DNA of 64,000 nt from Neomesorhizobium sp963726065 (GCA_963726065.1 CAVSAU010000015.1:1-64000); one strand, 5' to 3'. Positions 26,791 through 36,275 are shown, counted from the stretch's first letter. A program made the numbers and translations. Notes: generated by a model from the letters alone, not told the origin.

Positions 26791-29700
26791 TCAGTTCGCC
26801 GGAGCGGGCTCCTGCTCCGTGGCGGGCGAGGGCGGCTCCGCCTGCTCCGGCTGCGGCTCCTTGATACGGAACCAGGCGACATAAAGCGCTGGCAGGAACA
26901 GCAGCGTGAGGGCCGTACCGGCGATGATGCCGCCCATCATGGCGTAGGCCATCGGCCCCCAGAACACTTCCCGCGCGATCGGGATAAGCGCCAGGCTGGC
27001 CGCCGCCGCGGTCAGTGCGATCGGCCGCATACGGTGCTCGGTCGCGTCGATGACGGCCGCCCAGCGGTCGAAGCCTTCCTCCACATGCTGTTCGATCTGC
27101 ACGATCAGGATCACCGAGTTGCGGATCAGGATGCCGATCAGCGCCAGTACGCCGAGCAAAGCCACGAAGCCCAAGGGTGCGCCGCTCGGCACCAGCGTTG
27201 CGACGACGCCGATCAGGCCCAATGGGGCGACAGCGACAACCAGGAATAGGCGCTGGAAGCTCTGCAGCTGGATCATCAGGATGGTGGCCATGATGAACAG
27301 CATCAGCGGCATCACTGCGAAGATGGGCGCCTGGCTCTTGCCGCTCTCCTCGACTGTGCCGGCGGTGACCACATCGTAACCAGGCGGCAGTTTGGCGATG
27401 AAGGCGTCGATCTGGGGTTTGAGCTGGTTGACGATCGTCGCGGGCTGCGTTTTGTCGACGATGCCGGCGAGCACCGTGATGGTGGGGATGCGGCCGCGCC
27501 GCCAGACAGTCGCCTGTTCGAGGTCGTAGTTGATGTTGGCGATGGCGGCGAGCGGGATCGACTCGCCGCTGCCGGTCGCGATCTGCAAGTTCCGCAACGT
27601 CTCGACCGAGCCGCGTTCGCTGTCCTGCGCGCGCACGATCACATTGATCAGGTAGGTCGCGTCGCGCACCTGTGTGATCGAAGCGCCGCCGACCACGCTG
27701 TTCAGCGTGCTGGCGATATCTTGCGACGTGATTCCCAGTTGGCGTGCCTTGTCCTGCAGCACGTCGACGCGCAGCACACGCGACGGTGCGTTCCAGTCGA
27801 AGGTGGGTGCAGCGACATGCGGGTTGGCTTCGAGGATGCTGGAGACTTCCTGCGCAAACAGCCTGAGCTTGTGGATATCGGGACCGCTGACCCGGTACTG
27901 CACGGGTCGTCCCACCGGCGGGCCGAGATCCAGCAGCTTGACGAAGGCGTCGGTGCCGACGAATTCCTCGCGCAGCCTCTTTTCAAGGACGGGTTTCAGA
28001 CGGTCGCGGGCCTCGACGCTGTCGCTGACGATCACGGTCTGCCCGAAATAGGGGTTGGCCGGTTGCACGTCGTAGGCGAGCACGAAGCGCACGGCGCCCT
28101 GGCCGATATAGGAACTGAAGTGTTCGATGTCGGGATTACCCTTGAGGGCAGTTTCCTCGAAGCGCTCGATCTGCGCCTTGGTATCCGCGATCGAACTGTT
28201 CTGCGGCAGGTTCCAGTCGATAATCAATTCTCTCCGGTCCGAAGCCGGAAAGAATTGCTGCTGCACGAGCTTCAAGCCGGCGAGCGCCAGCAGGAACAGG
28301 AGCAAAGTCGCCGCGATGGTCAGCCAGTGGTGGCGCACCGACGCGAGCAGGACGCGTGAAAACAACCGGGAGAACCGGCCTTTCTCGTGACTGTGTTTTT
28401 TCAAGGTCGCAGGCAGAAGGGTGACGCCGAGCAGCGGTGCAAACAGCACTGCCACGATCCAGGAGACCAGCAACGACACCGCGATGACGACAAACAGAGT
28501 GAAGGTGTATTCACCTGCCGAACTGGTGTTGAGCCCGATCGGAATGAAGCCGGCAACCGTCACCAGCGTTCCAGTCAACATTGGGAAGGCGGTCGAGGTG
28601 TAGACGTATGTCGCAGCCTTGCGCAGATTATCGCCGACCTCGAGCCGCGCCACCATCATCTCGACGGCGATCATCGCGTCGTCGACCAAGAGGCCGAGGG
28701 CTATGATCAGTGCGCCGAGCGATATCCGCTGCAGCGAGATGCCGAAATACTCCATGAACACAAAGGTGATCGCAAGCACCAGCGGGATGGACAGTGCGAC
28801 GACGAAGCCGGCCCGCAAACCCAGGCTGATGAACGAGACGGCAAGCACGATCGCCACCGCCTCGAACAGCGCTCTGGTGAAGCCGGAGACCGCTTCCTCG
28901 ACAATCGCCGGCTGGTTGGCGACCAGGTGGATACCGACGCCGACCGGCAGTTCTGCGGTAACTTCTTCCATCTCGTGTCGCAGCGCTTCGCCGAATTCGA
29001 GCAGATTGGCATTGGGCTTCATGCCGATGGCAAGGCCGATAGCGTCCTCGCCATTGATGCGGAACAGTGCGGTCGGCGGATCGACGTAACCGCGCACCAC
29101 CGTTGCCACGTCGGTCAACCGGAAGAAGCGGTCGTTGACCCTGAGATTGATGGCGCGCAGGCTCTCCTCGGAGGTGAACTGGCCGGTGACCCGCACGCTG
29201 ATTCGCTCCGGTCCGGCTTCAATGACACCGGACGGCGTGATGGCGTTCTGCGCCTGCAGGCTCTGGACGATCTCCTGCTGGTTGAGGCCGAGCGCCGCGA
29301 CCTGGCGGGTGGAGAACTCCAGATAGATCGCTTCATCCTGCGCGCCGATCAGGTCGACCTTGCCGGCGTTGGGAACAGTCAGAACTTTCGAGCGTACGTT
29401 CTCGACATAGTCGCGCAGCTGGCGCGGAGTGAGCCCGTCGGAGGTGAAGGCGTAGACATTGCCGAAGACATCGCCGAAGCGGTCGTTGAAGAACGGACCC
29501 TGCACGCCATCCGGGAAGGTGTATCGGATGTCGTTCAGCATGTTGCGGACCTGTAGCCAGGTCGGCACCACGTCACGCGCCCTGGTCGTCTGCTTCAGAT
29601 TGACGAACACCACCGTTTTGCCGGGCGTCGTGATGCTGCGCGTGTAATCGAGGCTGTCGAGTTCCTCGAGTTTCTTCTCGATGCGGTCCGTGACCTGGCT

Positions 29701-29892
29701 GATCGTCTCGGTCACCGAGGCGCCCGGCCAGTTGGCCTGCACCAGCATGGTCTTGATGGTGAATGCGGGGTCTTCCTCGCGGCCCAGATTTAGATAGGAG
29801 GCGATGCCGGCCACCGTGAAGACCAGCATGAAATACCATACCAGCGAGGCATGCCCGAGCGCCCAGTCCGAAAGATTGAACTTTTCCTTCAA
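26791..29892 (-). CDS. RND-family efflux pump inner-membrane subunit
   Basis: 1033 residues from the TTG at 29892, which overlaps the adaptor stop (TTGA). The AcrB/HAE-1 layout is clear: N-terminal helix (HASLVWYFMLVFTVAGIASY), a large periplasmic loop, and the proton-relay aspartate pair in LGLLVDDAMIAVEMM in helix 4, then a second half with the matching helices. The protein exchanges protons for drugs or other toxic compounds. It is the last gene of an operon with two adaptor genes and no outer-membrane channel gene, so it probably uses a TolC encoded elsewhere. Confidence 0.93.
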   Translation of the reverse strand: MKEKFNLSDWALGHASLVWYFMLVFTVAGIASYLNLGREEDPAFTIKTMLVQANWPGASVTETISQVTDRIEKKLEELDSLDYTRSITTPGKTVVFVNLKQTTRARDVVPTWLQVRNMLNDIRYTFPDGVQGPFFNDRFGDVFGNVYAFTSDGLTPRQLRDYVENVRSKVLTVPNAGKVDLIGAQDEAIYLEFSTRQVAALGLNQQEIVQSLQAQNAITPSGVIEAGPERISVRVTGQFTSEESLRAINLRVNDRFFRLTDVATVVRGYVDPPTALFRINGEDAIGLAIGMKPNANLLEFGEALRHEMEEVTAELPVGVGIHLVANQPAIVEEAVSGFTRALFEAVAIVLAVSFISLGLRAGFVVALSIPLVLAITFVFMEYFGISLQRISLGALIIALGLLVDDAMIAVEMMVARLEVGDNLRKAATYVYTSTAFPMLTGTLVTVAGFIPIGLNTSSAGEYTFTLFVVIAVSLLVSWIVAVLFAPLLGVTLLPATLKKHSHEKGRFSRLFSRVLLASVRHHWLTIAATLLLFLLALAGLKLVQQQFFPASDRRELIIDWNLPQNSSIADTKAQIERFEETALKGNPDIEHFSSYIGQGAVRFVLAYDVQPANPYFGQTVIVSDSVEARDRLKPVLEKRLREEFVGTDAFVKLLDLGPPVGRPVQYRVSGPDIHKLRLFAQEVSSILEANPHVAAPTFDWNAPSRVLRVDVLQDKARQLGITSQDIASTLNSVVGGASITQVRDATYLINVIVRAQDSERGSVETLRNLQIATGSGESIPLAAIANINYDLEQATVWRRGRIPTITVLAGIVDKTQPATIVNQLKPQIDAFIAKLPPGYDVVTAGTVEESGKSQAPIFAVMPLMLFIMATILMIQLQSFQRLFLVVAVAPLGLIGVVATLVPSGAPLGFVALLGVLALIGILIRNSVILIVQIEQHVEEGFDRWAAVIDATEHRMRPIALTAAAASLALIPIAREVFWGPMAYAMMGGIIAGTALTLLFLPALYVAWFRIKEPQPEQAEPPSPATEQEPAPAN

Positions 29893-30965
29893 AGCGCCGT
29901 CCCCTCGGGTATCTTCACCGTCTGGCCAGGTTTCAAGCTGTGAACGCCGGCGGTCACCACCCGAGCGCCCGCGTCCAGGCCGCTCGTCACAATGAAGTTG
30001 CCGCCGCCCTTCGAAGCCACCTTGATGTCTTGCATGCTCACCGTCAGCGACTTCGGATCGACGACCCAAACCGCGCTCTTGCCGCCTTCTTCCAGAAGCG
30101 CGGAGAGCGGCAATTCGATCGATGGCGTTATGCCGGTCACCCTGGTGGCGGCGATGGTCGAGCCGAGGCGGAAGGCGTTCGGTGGGTTGATGAGCGTCAG
30201 TCGCACCCGGCGCGTCCGTGTCGAACTGTCTGCCTGCGGCGCTATCTCGCGTATCGTGCCGTCGGCGTAGATTGTAGGCTGCGACTGCAGGCTGACCTGG
30301 AAGGTCTCGCCTGTCGCCATCTGCTGGGCCATCTGGTCAGGAACGTCGAACACCGCCTCGCGGATATCTGAACGGGCGACCGTGACGACCATCTGGCCCG
30401 GCGAAACCGTTTGTCCGACTTCGGCCCCCGTCGCCGTTACAACCCCGTCGAAATCGGAAAACAGCCGGGCATAACCCAGCTGTTCCTCGGCCTTGCTCAG
30501 CGAAGCCTGAGCGCGCTCGACATTCGCCTTGGCCGCGTCGCGCCCTTGCAAGGCGCTATCATAGTCGGCCTGGGAGACATTTTTCGAGGCAAGCAGCGTG
30601 CGCTGGCGTTCCTCGCTGGCGGCGGCATTGGCTAGTTGGGCTTCGGCGCTCGACAGGTCGGCGTTCGCCGCTTGTACAGCCAGCTCCAGCGAGACCGGAT
30701 CGAGTGCTGCGATGGTGACGCCCTGCTTGACGATATCGCCCACCTCGACGTCGCGCTCCACGATGCGGCCGAGCAGCCGGAAAGAAAGGGCGGCGCTGAA
30801 ACGCGGCTCGATGGAGCCGGCAAATCCCTGCAGTTGGACCGTATGGGGCTGGACCACGACCGAAAGCACCGGGCGGACGATTTCCGGTGCCTGTTCCGGT
30901 TCGTTGCTGCAGCCGGCCAGCGTCAGCAGCGCCAGTGCGGCGCAGGTTTTCACCGGATGGTTCAT
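29889..30965 (-). CDS. RND adaptor (membrane fusion) lipoprotein, second of two
   Basis: 358 residues from the ATG at 30965. The signal peptide ends in lipobox LAGC. It has barrel-sandwich halves (FRLLGRIVERDVEVGDIVKQG; FSDFDGVVTATGAEVGQTVSPGQ) around a coiled-coil hairpin, then beta-barrel and membrane-proximal domains (VVTAGVHSLKPGQTV). The gene overlaps the upstream adaptor by four bases (ATGA) and the downstream pump by three, so all three are translationally coupled. Confidence 0.9.
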   Translation of the reverse strand: MNHPVKTCAALALLTLAGCSNEPEQAPEIVRPVLSVVVQPHTVQLQGFAGSIEPRFSAALSFRLLGRIVERDVEVGDIVKQGVTIAALDPVSLELAVQAANADLSSAEAQLANAAASEERQRTLLASKNVSQADYDSALQGRDAAKANVERAQASLSKAEEQLGYARLFSDFDGVVTATGAEVGQTVSPGQMVVTVARSDIREAVFDVPDQMAQQMATGETFQVSLQSQPTIYADGTIREIAPQADSSTRTRRVRLTLINPPNAFRLGSTIAATRVTGITPSIELPLSALLEEGGKSAVWVVDPKSLTVSMQDIKVASKGGGNFIVTSGLDAGARVVTAGVHSLKPGQTVKIPEGTAL

Positions 30966-32065
30966 TGGCCTTCTCCAGTGGCAATCTGCACGGTCTGGCC
31001 GGGGCTGAGGAACTGCACGCCGGCAGTAACGACGCTCTGCCCGGCTTCGAGGCCGTCCTTCACGACCACGATGCCGGTGTCGTAGGAGAGGATATCGATG
31101 AGCTTCTGCGAAACCGCCTTGCTGCCCGTGTCCACGATCCACACCGACGGCTTGCCGTCGGCGGACGTCAAGGCTTGCCACGGCAAGACCACCGCCTTGC
31201 GCGGTGCGCCGCTGACAGTCCCGGTAATCGGCGCGCCGAGCGGCATCGCGGGAGGCGTGTTCGGCACCTCCACCTTGACGCGCACCGAACCGGAGGCCTG
31301 GTCGACGACCGGCGACACTTCGCGCACCTTGCCGGTCGCCGTCACCGTGGGGTCGGCGATCAGCATGATTGTCACCGGCGGTGCGGCCGATCCGCTGTCC
31401 ACCAGCTTTTCGTCGACATTGAAGACGGCGTCGCGATCGCCGTCCTCGGCGATCGTGAAGACCGTCTGCGCCGCCTGCACCACCTGGCCGGTCTCGACGC
31501 TGCGATCGGTGACGATGCCGGCCCTGCCGGCTCGCAACTCGGTAAAGGACAGGTTTTCCTGGGCGGTGGAGAGTTCGCTGTTGGCGGAATCGACCGAGGC
31601 TTGCGACGTGCGCATGGCCTGTTCGGCCAGGTCATAGTCGCGCCGCGTGGTGAAGCCCTGCGCCAGCAGCGTCTTTTGCCTGTCGAAGGCGGCGGTCGTC
31701 TGACGCAACTGCGCCTCGGCGGCGGCGACATCGGCTTGAGCCGAACGCAGGTCGGATTGCTGCGCGGCCGGGTCGAGGCGAGCCAGAACCGTATTCTTGT
31801 CGACACGCTGTCCGACATCGACCAGGCGTTCGGAGACACGGCCGCCGACACGAAACGCAAGGCTGTTCAGGGTCCGGGCGGCGATCACTCCCGTCAGCGA
31901 CAATGTCGGCGCATAGTCGGTGAACGCCACATCGACGGACCGCACCAGGATCGGCGGCTTGGGCGCCTCGGCTTCCTGGCGCTGGCAACCGGCGAGCAGG
32001 ACCGAAACGAGTGGGAAAGACAACAGGAGGGGGAGCTGTTTGAATGAGACCGCTTCTGCGCTCAT
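30962..32065 (-). CDS. RND adaptor (membrane fusion) lipoprotein, first of two
   Basis: 367 residues from the ATG at 32065. The lipobox LLAGC ends a signal peptide. Landmarks are FRVGGRVSERLVDVGQRVDKN, a long alpha-hairpin with many Ala, Gln and Glu, ELRAGRAGIVTDRSVETGQ, and a C-terminal VVTAGVQFLSPGQTV. It is clearly paralogous to the next gene, with the same domain order but many different residues. Two distinct adaptors beside one pump is the arrangement of the Pseudomonas TriABC system, where both are needed. Confidence 0.9.
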   Translation of the reverse strand: MSAEAVSFKQLPLLLSFPLVSVLLAGCQRQEAEAPKPPILVRSVDVAFTDYAPTLSLTGVIAARTLNSLAFRVGGRVSERLVDVGQRVDKNTVLARLDPAAQQSDLRSAQADVAAAEAQLRQTTAAFDRQKTLLAQGFTTRRDYDLAEQAMRTSQASVDSANSELSTAQENLSFTELRAGRAGIVTDRSVETGQVVQAAQTVFTIAEDGDRDAVFNVDEKLVDSGSAAPPVTIMLIADPTVTATGKVREVSPVVDQASGSVRVKVEVPNTPPAMPLGAPITGTVSGAPRKAVVLPWQALTSADGKPSVWIVDTGSKAVSQKLIDILSYDTGIVVVKDGLEAGQSVVTAGVQFLSPGQTVQIATGEGQ

Positions 32066-32106
32066 GGCGTCAACCACCTCATAGTTGCTGTGCCAAGGTT
32101 GCACGA

Positions 32107-32121
32107 GATCGCGTAGCGATC
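32107..32121. promoter_or_regulatory. Inverted repeat upstream of the RND operon
   Basis: GATCGC-GTA-GCGATC is a perfect six-base dyad about 45 bases upstream of the first adaptor start. It could be a repressor operator; no cognate regulator is identified. Confidence 0.35.
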
Positions 32122-32181
32122 AATCTCTGTGCGGCTCTACCTCTGGTCGAAATCACTTCACTCGCACAATTTTCCGTGCAG

Positions 32182-32208
32182 AAAAAAGCGGGTGCCTGGC
32201 ACCCGCTT
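32182..32208 (-). terminator. Terminator after the response regulator gene
   Basis: Read on the minus strand, AAGCGGGTGC pairs with GCACCCGCTT around a three-base loop (32186-32208), followed by a T run (32182-32187). It separates the response regulator from the RND operon transcriptionally. Confidence 0.85.
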
Positions 32209-32237
32209 CGTTGTCGGCCAAATTCCAGTGGTCTGGT

Positions 32238-32957
32238 CTATTCGACGCTCAGTCGATAGCCGATGCCGCGCACCGTCTGCAGCCAGATCGGGTTGGACGG
32301 GTCGCGCTCGATCTTGCGGCGCAGCCGGTTGATCTGCACGTCGATGGTGCGCTCGCCAACATCCGACTCGCCTGCGACCAGTTCGTGGCGCGGGATCGTT
32401 TCGCCGGCGCGCTCGGCGAAGATCGCCAGGATTTCCTGCTCGCGGTCGGTCAGCTTCAGAGGCTCGCCACCCTTCTTCAGTTCCCGACGGGCGATCTGGA
32501 AGGTGTAGGGACCGAACACGATCTGTTCGAGCTTCGGCGTCGCCTGCGGGCCGCCGCGCCGAAGAATGTTGTTGATGCGCAAGATCAGCTCGCGCGGGTC
32601 GAACGGCTTCGGCAGGTAGTCGTCGGCGCCGGCTTCGAGACCGGTGATGCGGCTGTCGGTTTCCGATAATGCCGTTAGCATCAGGATCGGCACGTCCTTT
32701 TCGGTACGCAGCGACTTGGTAAGGTCGATGCCGCTTTCGCCCGGCATCATCACGTCGAGCACGATCAGGTCGAAGTCGAGCCCGGCTAGCTTGCGCCGCG
32801 CTTCGTCGGCGGTGCCGGCAACGGTGATGCGAAAACCATGCTCGGTCAGGAACTGTTTCAGGAGGTTGCGGATGCGGGTGTCGTCGTCGACCACCAGCAG
32901 ATGCGGCGCGTCGTCGTCCGGAACGGCCAAAGGCTCGGTCATATCATTGGTCTCCAT
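32238..32957 (-). CDS. OmpR/PhoB-family response regulator
   Basis: 239 residues. The receiver has the DDD acidic cluster near residue 24, phospho-acceptor D68 in VLDVMMPGESG, and KPF near 117. The winged-helix effector has LTDREQEILAIFAE and ERTIDVQINRLRRKIE ending VRGIGYRLSVE. A second ATG at 32942 is possible. It follows the MarR gene by 16 bases and ends before a strong terminator. The EnvZ-like kinase at 25134-26546 is its probable partner. Confidence 0.92.
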   Translation of the reverse strand: METNDMTEPLAVPDDDAPHLLVVDDDTRIRNLLKQFLTEHGFRITVAGTADEARRKLAGLDFDLIVLDVMMPGESGIDLTKSLRTEKDVPILMLTALSETDSRITGLEAGADDYLPKPFDPRELILRINNILRRGGPQATPKLEQIVFGPYTFQIARRELKKGGEPLKLTDREQEILAIFAERAGETIPRHELVAGESDVGERTIDVQINRLRRKIERDPSNPIWLQTVRGIGYRLSVE

Positions 32958-32973
32958 GCACGTTGCCGGTCCG

Positions 32974-33474
32974 TCAGGGCAAGTTGTCGATCTGCGGCCT
33001 CAGCTCGGGATTCACCATTGCTTTCAGGAAGCGTTCGATCGCCTCCCGGTCGCTCGGCGCCGCTTCCCTCAATGCCTCGCGGATGCGGCGCGACTGTGGC
33101 CGCGCCAGGTCGAGCGCCAGTGTACGCCCTTTCGCGGTGGGGTAAAGTTCGCGCTGACGCCGGTCGCGCGGTCCCTGAACCTGGATGATGTGGCCGGTGT
33201 CGATCAGCTGCTTCAGCACCCTTGCCAGGCTCTGCTTGGTGATCTTCAGCACATCCAGCAGTTCCGCCACAGTCAACCCCGGCCGGCGGTTGACGAAGTG
33301 CAGGATGCGGTGGTGGGCGCGGCCGAAGCCGTAATCGGCCAGCATCTCGTCCGGATCGGAGGTGAAATCGCGATAGGCGAAGAAGAACAGCTCGATGAGG
33401 GCGAAGTCGATACCGTCGTCGTCGTTCAATGCCGTCGTGATCGGTTTGGCGCTTGCAGCGCTGCGTTCGGCCAT
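32974..33474 (-). CDS. MarR-family transcriptional regulator
   Basis: 166 residues from the ATG at 33474, which is preceded by CAGGAA at proper spacing. An upstream in-frame ATG at 33510 lacks a ribosome site and lies inside a perfect inverted repeat, so it is disfavoured. The winged helix is clear: GLTVAELLDVLKITKQSLAR, then IIQVQGPRDRRQRELYPT, the MarR wing. Genes of this type next to OmpR regulators are common in Rhizobiales. Autoregulation through the dyad at 33499-33519 is likely. Confidence 0.88.
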   Translation of the reverse strand: MAERSAASAKPITTALNDDDGIDFALIELFFFAYRDFTSDPDEMLADYGFGRAHHRILHFVNRRPGLTVAELLDVLKITKQSLARVLKQLIDTGHIIQVQGPRDRRQRELYPTAKGRTLALDLARPQSRRIREALREAAPSDREAIERFLKAMVNPELRPQIDNLP

Positions 33475-33498
33475 GTGATTCCTGATGGTTTTCAAATT

Positions 33499-33519
33499 TA
33501 TGTCAGCCATGTTGACATA
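33499..33519. promoter_or_regulatory. Perfect inverted repeat, probable MarR operator
   Basis: TATGTCA (33499-33505) and TGACATA (33513-33519) are perfect seven-base arms around a seven-base spacer. The site is centred about 35 bases upstream of the chosen MarR start, the size and place expected for a MarR dimer acting on its own promoter. Confidence 0.7.
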
Positions 33520-33602
33520 TTTTTCGGGCGATGGTAATTTTTGCCAAGCTTTTCGGCGGATTGCGAACGAAAAGGCAAGTCATCGCCGGATTTTCCGGAA
33601 CT

Positions 33603-33631
33603 TCGTTTAATTTGCCTTCTCCTCGTTTAAT
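33603..33631. repeat. Two direct repeats upstream of ilvE
   Basis: TCGTTTAAT occurs at 33603-33611 and again at 33623-33631, 20 bases apart, or about two helical turns. They could be binding sites for a regulator of ilvE or the MarR gene. Confidence 0.35.
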
Positions 33632-33719
33632 GCCTAAAATTTTGCCCGTCGGCGTGGCCGTCTGCGGGCGGCAAAATGAAACACAATGACGTTCGGGCTG
33701 CGCCCCGCGGGAGGTAATC

Positions 33720-34614
33720 ATGGCATCCGTTCCCTTCGACCAGCTCGATGGCTTTATCTGGATGAATGGCGAATTCGTCAAATGGGCGGACGCCAAGATT
33801 CACGTGCTGACCCACGGCCTGCATTATGCAAGCGCTGTTTTCGAAGGCGAGCGCGCCTATGGCGGCGAGATCTTCAAGCTGACCGAACATACCGAGCGGT
33901 TGCACGAATCGGCCCGCATCCTCGGCTTCAACATTCCCTACAGCGTCGCCGAGATCGACGATGCCTGCCGCACGCTGTTGAAGAAGCAGGGCTTTGCCGA
34001 CGCCTATGTTCGGCCGATTGCCTGGCGCGGCTCGGAAATGATGGGCGTTTCCGCCCAGCACAACCGAATCAACTGCGCGATCGCCATCTGGCAGTGGCCG
34101 AGCTATTTCGACCCGGCGCAGAAGCTGAAGGGCATTCGCCTCGACATCGCTGAATACCGCCGCCCCGATCCGCGCACTGCGCCGTGCGAAATCCAAGGCC
34201 GCCGGCCTCTACATGATCTGCACGCTGTCCAAGCATGCGGCCGAGGACAAGGGCTACGCCGACGCGCTGATGTTCGACTGGCGCGGCCAGGTTGCCGAAG
34301 CCACCGGCGCCAATGTGTTCTTCGTCAAGGACGGCAAGATCCACACGCCGAAGCCGGACTGCTTCCTCGACGGCATCACCCGCCGCACCGTCATCGATCT
34401 GGCCAAGCGCCGCGGTTTCGAGGTCATCGAGCGCGCCATCATGCCGGAAGAACTCGAAGGTTTCGAGCAGTGCTTCCTGACCGGCACCGCCGCGGAAGTG
34501 ACGCCGGTTTCGGAGATCGGACCATACCGTTTCCAGGTCGGCGAGATCGCCAAGACGCTGATGAATGACTATTCGGCCGAGGTGCAGCCCAAGCACGCTG
34601 TGGCAGCCGAATAA
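33720..34614 (+). CDS. ilvE: Branched-chain amino-acid aminotransferase, one-base insertion
   Basis: A fold-class IV aminotransferase of about 297 residues. ASVPFDQLDGFIWMNGEFV and VLTHGLHYASAVFEGERAY open it, and AYVRPIAWRGSEMMG follows. Near 34188 an extra G changes the frame; removing it gives the expected APCKSKAAGLYMICTLSKHA, which contains the PLP-binding lysine. GQVAEATGANVFFVKDGKIH to the end at 34614 is intact. IlvE makes leucine, isoleucine and valine. Everything else is conserved, so the insertion is probably a sequencing error. If real, the enzyme would be dead. Confidence 0.85.
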
Positions 34615-34650
34615 GCTTTCACCGGGCTCCCTTCACCCTGTTGTTTAACG

Positions 34651-34683
34651 GGCTGGCGGCGTTGTTGCCGCCGGCCTTTTTTT
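34651..34683 (+). terminator. Rho-independent terminator after ilvE
   Basis: GGCTGGCGGC (34651-34660) pairs with GCCGCCGGCC (34667-34676) with one T-G pair and a six-base loop, then seven Ts. Confidence 0.88.
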
Positions 34684-34781
34684 CCATGAGTATTTGCTGA
34701 TTTGACTTTCGTCTAATTCGGCGTCTGATTGGTGTGGGCCGACTCAACGGGAAGTCGGCTGCTATAGAGGGAAAAGTCATC

Positions 34782-35078
34782 ATGGAAGCGCTTCTTCCGA
34801 TCATTGTGCAGGTGATTACGGGTGTCATCGGTGGTCAAGCGGTAGGTGCGGCGTTTAAAACGGCGGCGATGGGCCAACTCCCCAAAATTCTTGCCGGTGC
34901 GGTCGGCGGCGTTGGCGGTGGAGCGATCCTCGGCAGCCTACTGGGCGGCGGTGCGGATCCGGCAACGGCTGGTGCGTTGGGCGGAATGTTGGGCGACGCG
35001 GTTGGCGGTGTCGGCGGCGGCGCGATCCTGACTGCGATCGTCGGCGCGGTCATGGGAGCGATGAACAAGTCGGCCTGA
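34782..35078 (+). CDS. Small glycine-rich membrane protein
   Basis: 98 residues from the ATG at 34782, after GAGGGAAAA. The body consists of repeated glycine-zipper-like segments (GAVGGVGGGAILGSLLGGG and DAVGGVGGGAILTAIVGAV), two near-identical hydrophobic hairpins. Such proteins occur as small membrane or pore-like proteins of unknown role. It stands alone between two strong terminators, so it has its own promoter. Confidence 0.7.
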   Translation: MEALLPIIVQVITGVIGGQAVGAAFKTAAMGQLPKILAGAVGGVGGGAILGSLLGGGADPATAGALGGMLGDAVGGVGGGAILTAIVGAVMGAMNKSA

Positions 35079-35099
35079 CAAACACGGGACGGGCTCAAG

Positions 35100-35131
35100 A
35101 AAACGGGCGGCCTGTCGGGGCCGCCCGTTTT
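35100..35131. terminator. Bidirectional terminator
   Basis: AAAACGGGCGGCC (35100-35112) and GGCCGCCCGTTTT (35119-35131) are perfect complements. It serves the glycine-rich gene and the convergent dehydratase gene. Confidence 0.88.
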
Positions 35132-35162
35132 CATTGTTGCAGCAGTTTAACCTGAACCGGTT

Positions 35163-36149
35163 CTACGCCAGCTCGAGTCTGGGTCGAGTGGCGCGGTCGT
35201 CTGCCCGTCTGGCTGCTTGCGCCAGTAGTTCGGGGCGGACGTTGCCGCCGGTCACGATGGCCGCGATTTTCAGGCCGCCAAACATCTTCCTGTTCTGCAT
35301 GATCGCCGCAACGCCGGCGGCGCCCGACGGCTCGGCGACCAGGCTGGCGGAGCCGAGCAGCAAAGCCATGGCATCCAGCATCGCCTCGTCATTCACCTCG
35401 ATGACGTCGTCGACGATGGCGGCCACCGCATTCACTGAAGAGGCGATCGGCGTATCGATCGCCATGCCGTCGGCAATGGTGTCGGCCGAGATGCCGAGCG
35501 GCTTTCCCGCCTTGAGAGAGGCACGAAAGCTCGGCGCGCCGGTCGCCGTCACGCCGATCACGCGGGTCTTCGGTGAAGTCGCCTTGATCCATGAGCCGAC
35601 GCCGCTGATCAGCGCACCGTCGCCGATCTGCACCAGCACCGCGTCGAGTGCGCCGCATTGCATCGCGAGTTCCATGCCGATCGTGCCGGCGCCGGCGGCG
35701 ATCTCCGGATGGGCGCCGTCTTCGACATAGAGCGCGCCGGCTTTCGCCGCCATGTCGCGCGCCAGCGCCTTGCTGTTGCCGCCGCGTGGCACCAGCCGCA
35801 GCTCGGCGCCCAGCTGCCGCATCGCGTCGAGCTTGCCCGGATTGTCGTCCTCGCCCGAGAAGATTGTCGCCCTGACGCCGCGCGTCGTCGCCGCGCGCGC
35901 CAGGCCCTGACCGAAATTGCCGCTCGACGTGGCGACGACATGCGTTGGCCGGTTCGTCAGCGAGGCCATCAGCGCCTCGGTGCCGCGCCCTTTGAAGGAG
36001 CGGATGGGGTTCAGCGTTTCGACCTTGAGCGCGACGCTGCAGCCGAGTGCGGCATCGAACCCGGCCTGCCGGACAATCGGCGAGCCGAGAAAAACCGGGT
36101 CGATCAAGGCGCGGGCTCTGGCGATCTGGCTTTCGGTGATCGGTGTCAT
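35163..36149 (-). CDS. PLP-dependent threonine/serine dehydratase-like enzyme
   Basis: 328 residues from the ATG at 36149. The PLP lysine is K53 in PIRSFKGRG; SSGNFGQGLA binds substrate, and a Gly-rich phosphate loop appears late as GGNVRPELL. The family (fold type II) includes threonine dehydratase, serine racemase and related enzymes; exact substrate is not determined. There is no C-terminal regulatory ACT domain, so it is a catabolic-type enzyme. An Lrp-family regulator is divergent 126 bases away and probably controls it. Confidence 0.85.
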   Translation of the reverse strand: MTPITESQIARARALIDPVFLGSPIVRQAGFDAALGCSVALKVETLNPIRSFKGRGTEALMASLTNRPTHVVATSSGNFGQGLARAATTRGVRATIFSGEDDNPGKLDAMRQLGAELRLVPRGGNSKALARDMAAKAGALYVEDGAHPEIAAGAGTIGMELAMQCGALDAVLVQIGDGALISGVGSWIKATSPKTRVIGVTATGAPSFRASLKAGKPLGISADTIADGMAIDTPIASSVNAVAAIVDDVIEVNDEAMLDAMALLLGSASLVAEPSGAAGVAAIMQNRKMFGGLKIAAIVTGGNVRPELLAQAARRADDRATRPRLELA

Positions 36150-36275
36150 GAATGTTGGTCCGCATGATTGGCGTTGCAATGGCGCCATTGTAGCGTGTGG
36201 CCGCGCGGCCTGGCCGCGTCCGAACCGCGTTTGCCGCCTTTTCATTGCGCGATCGGGGCCTTTCAGTGAATTGCG

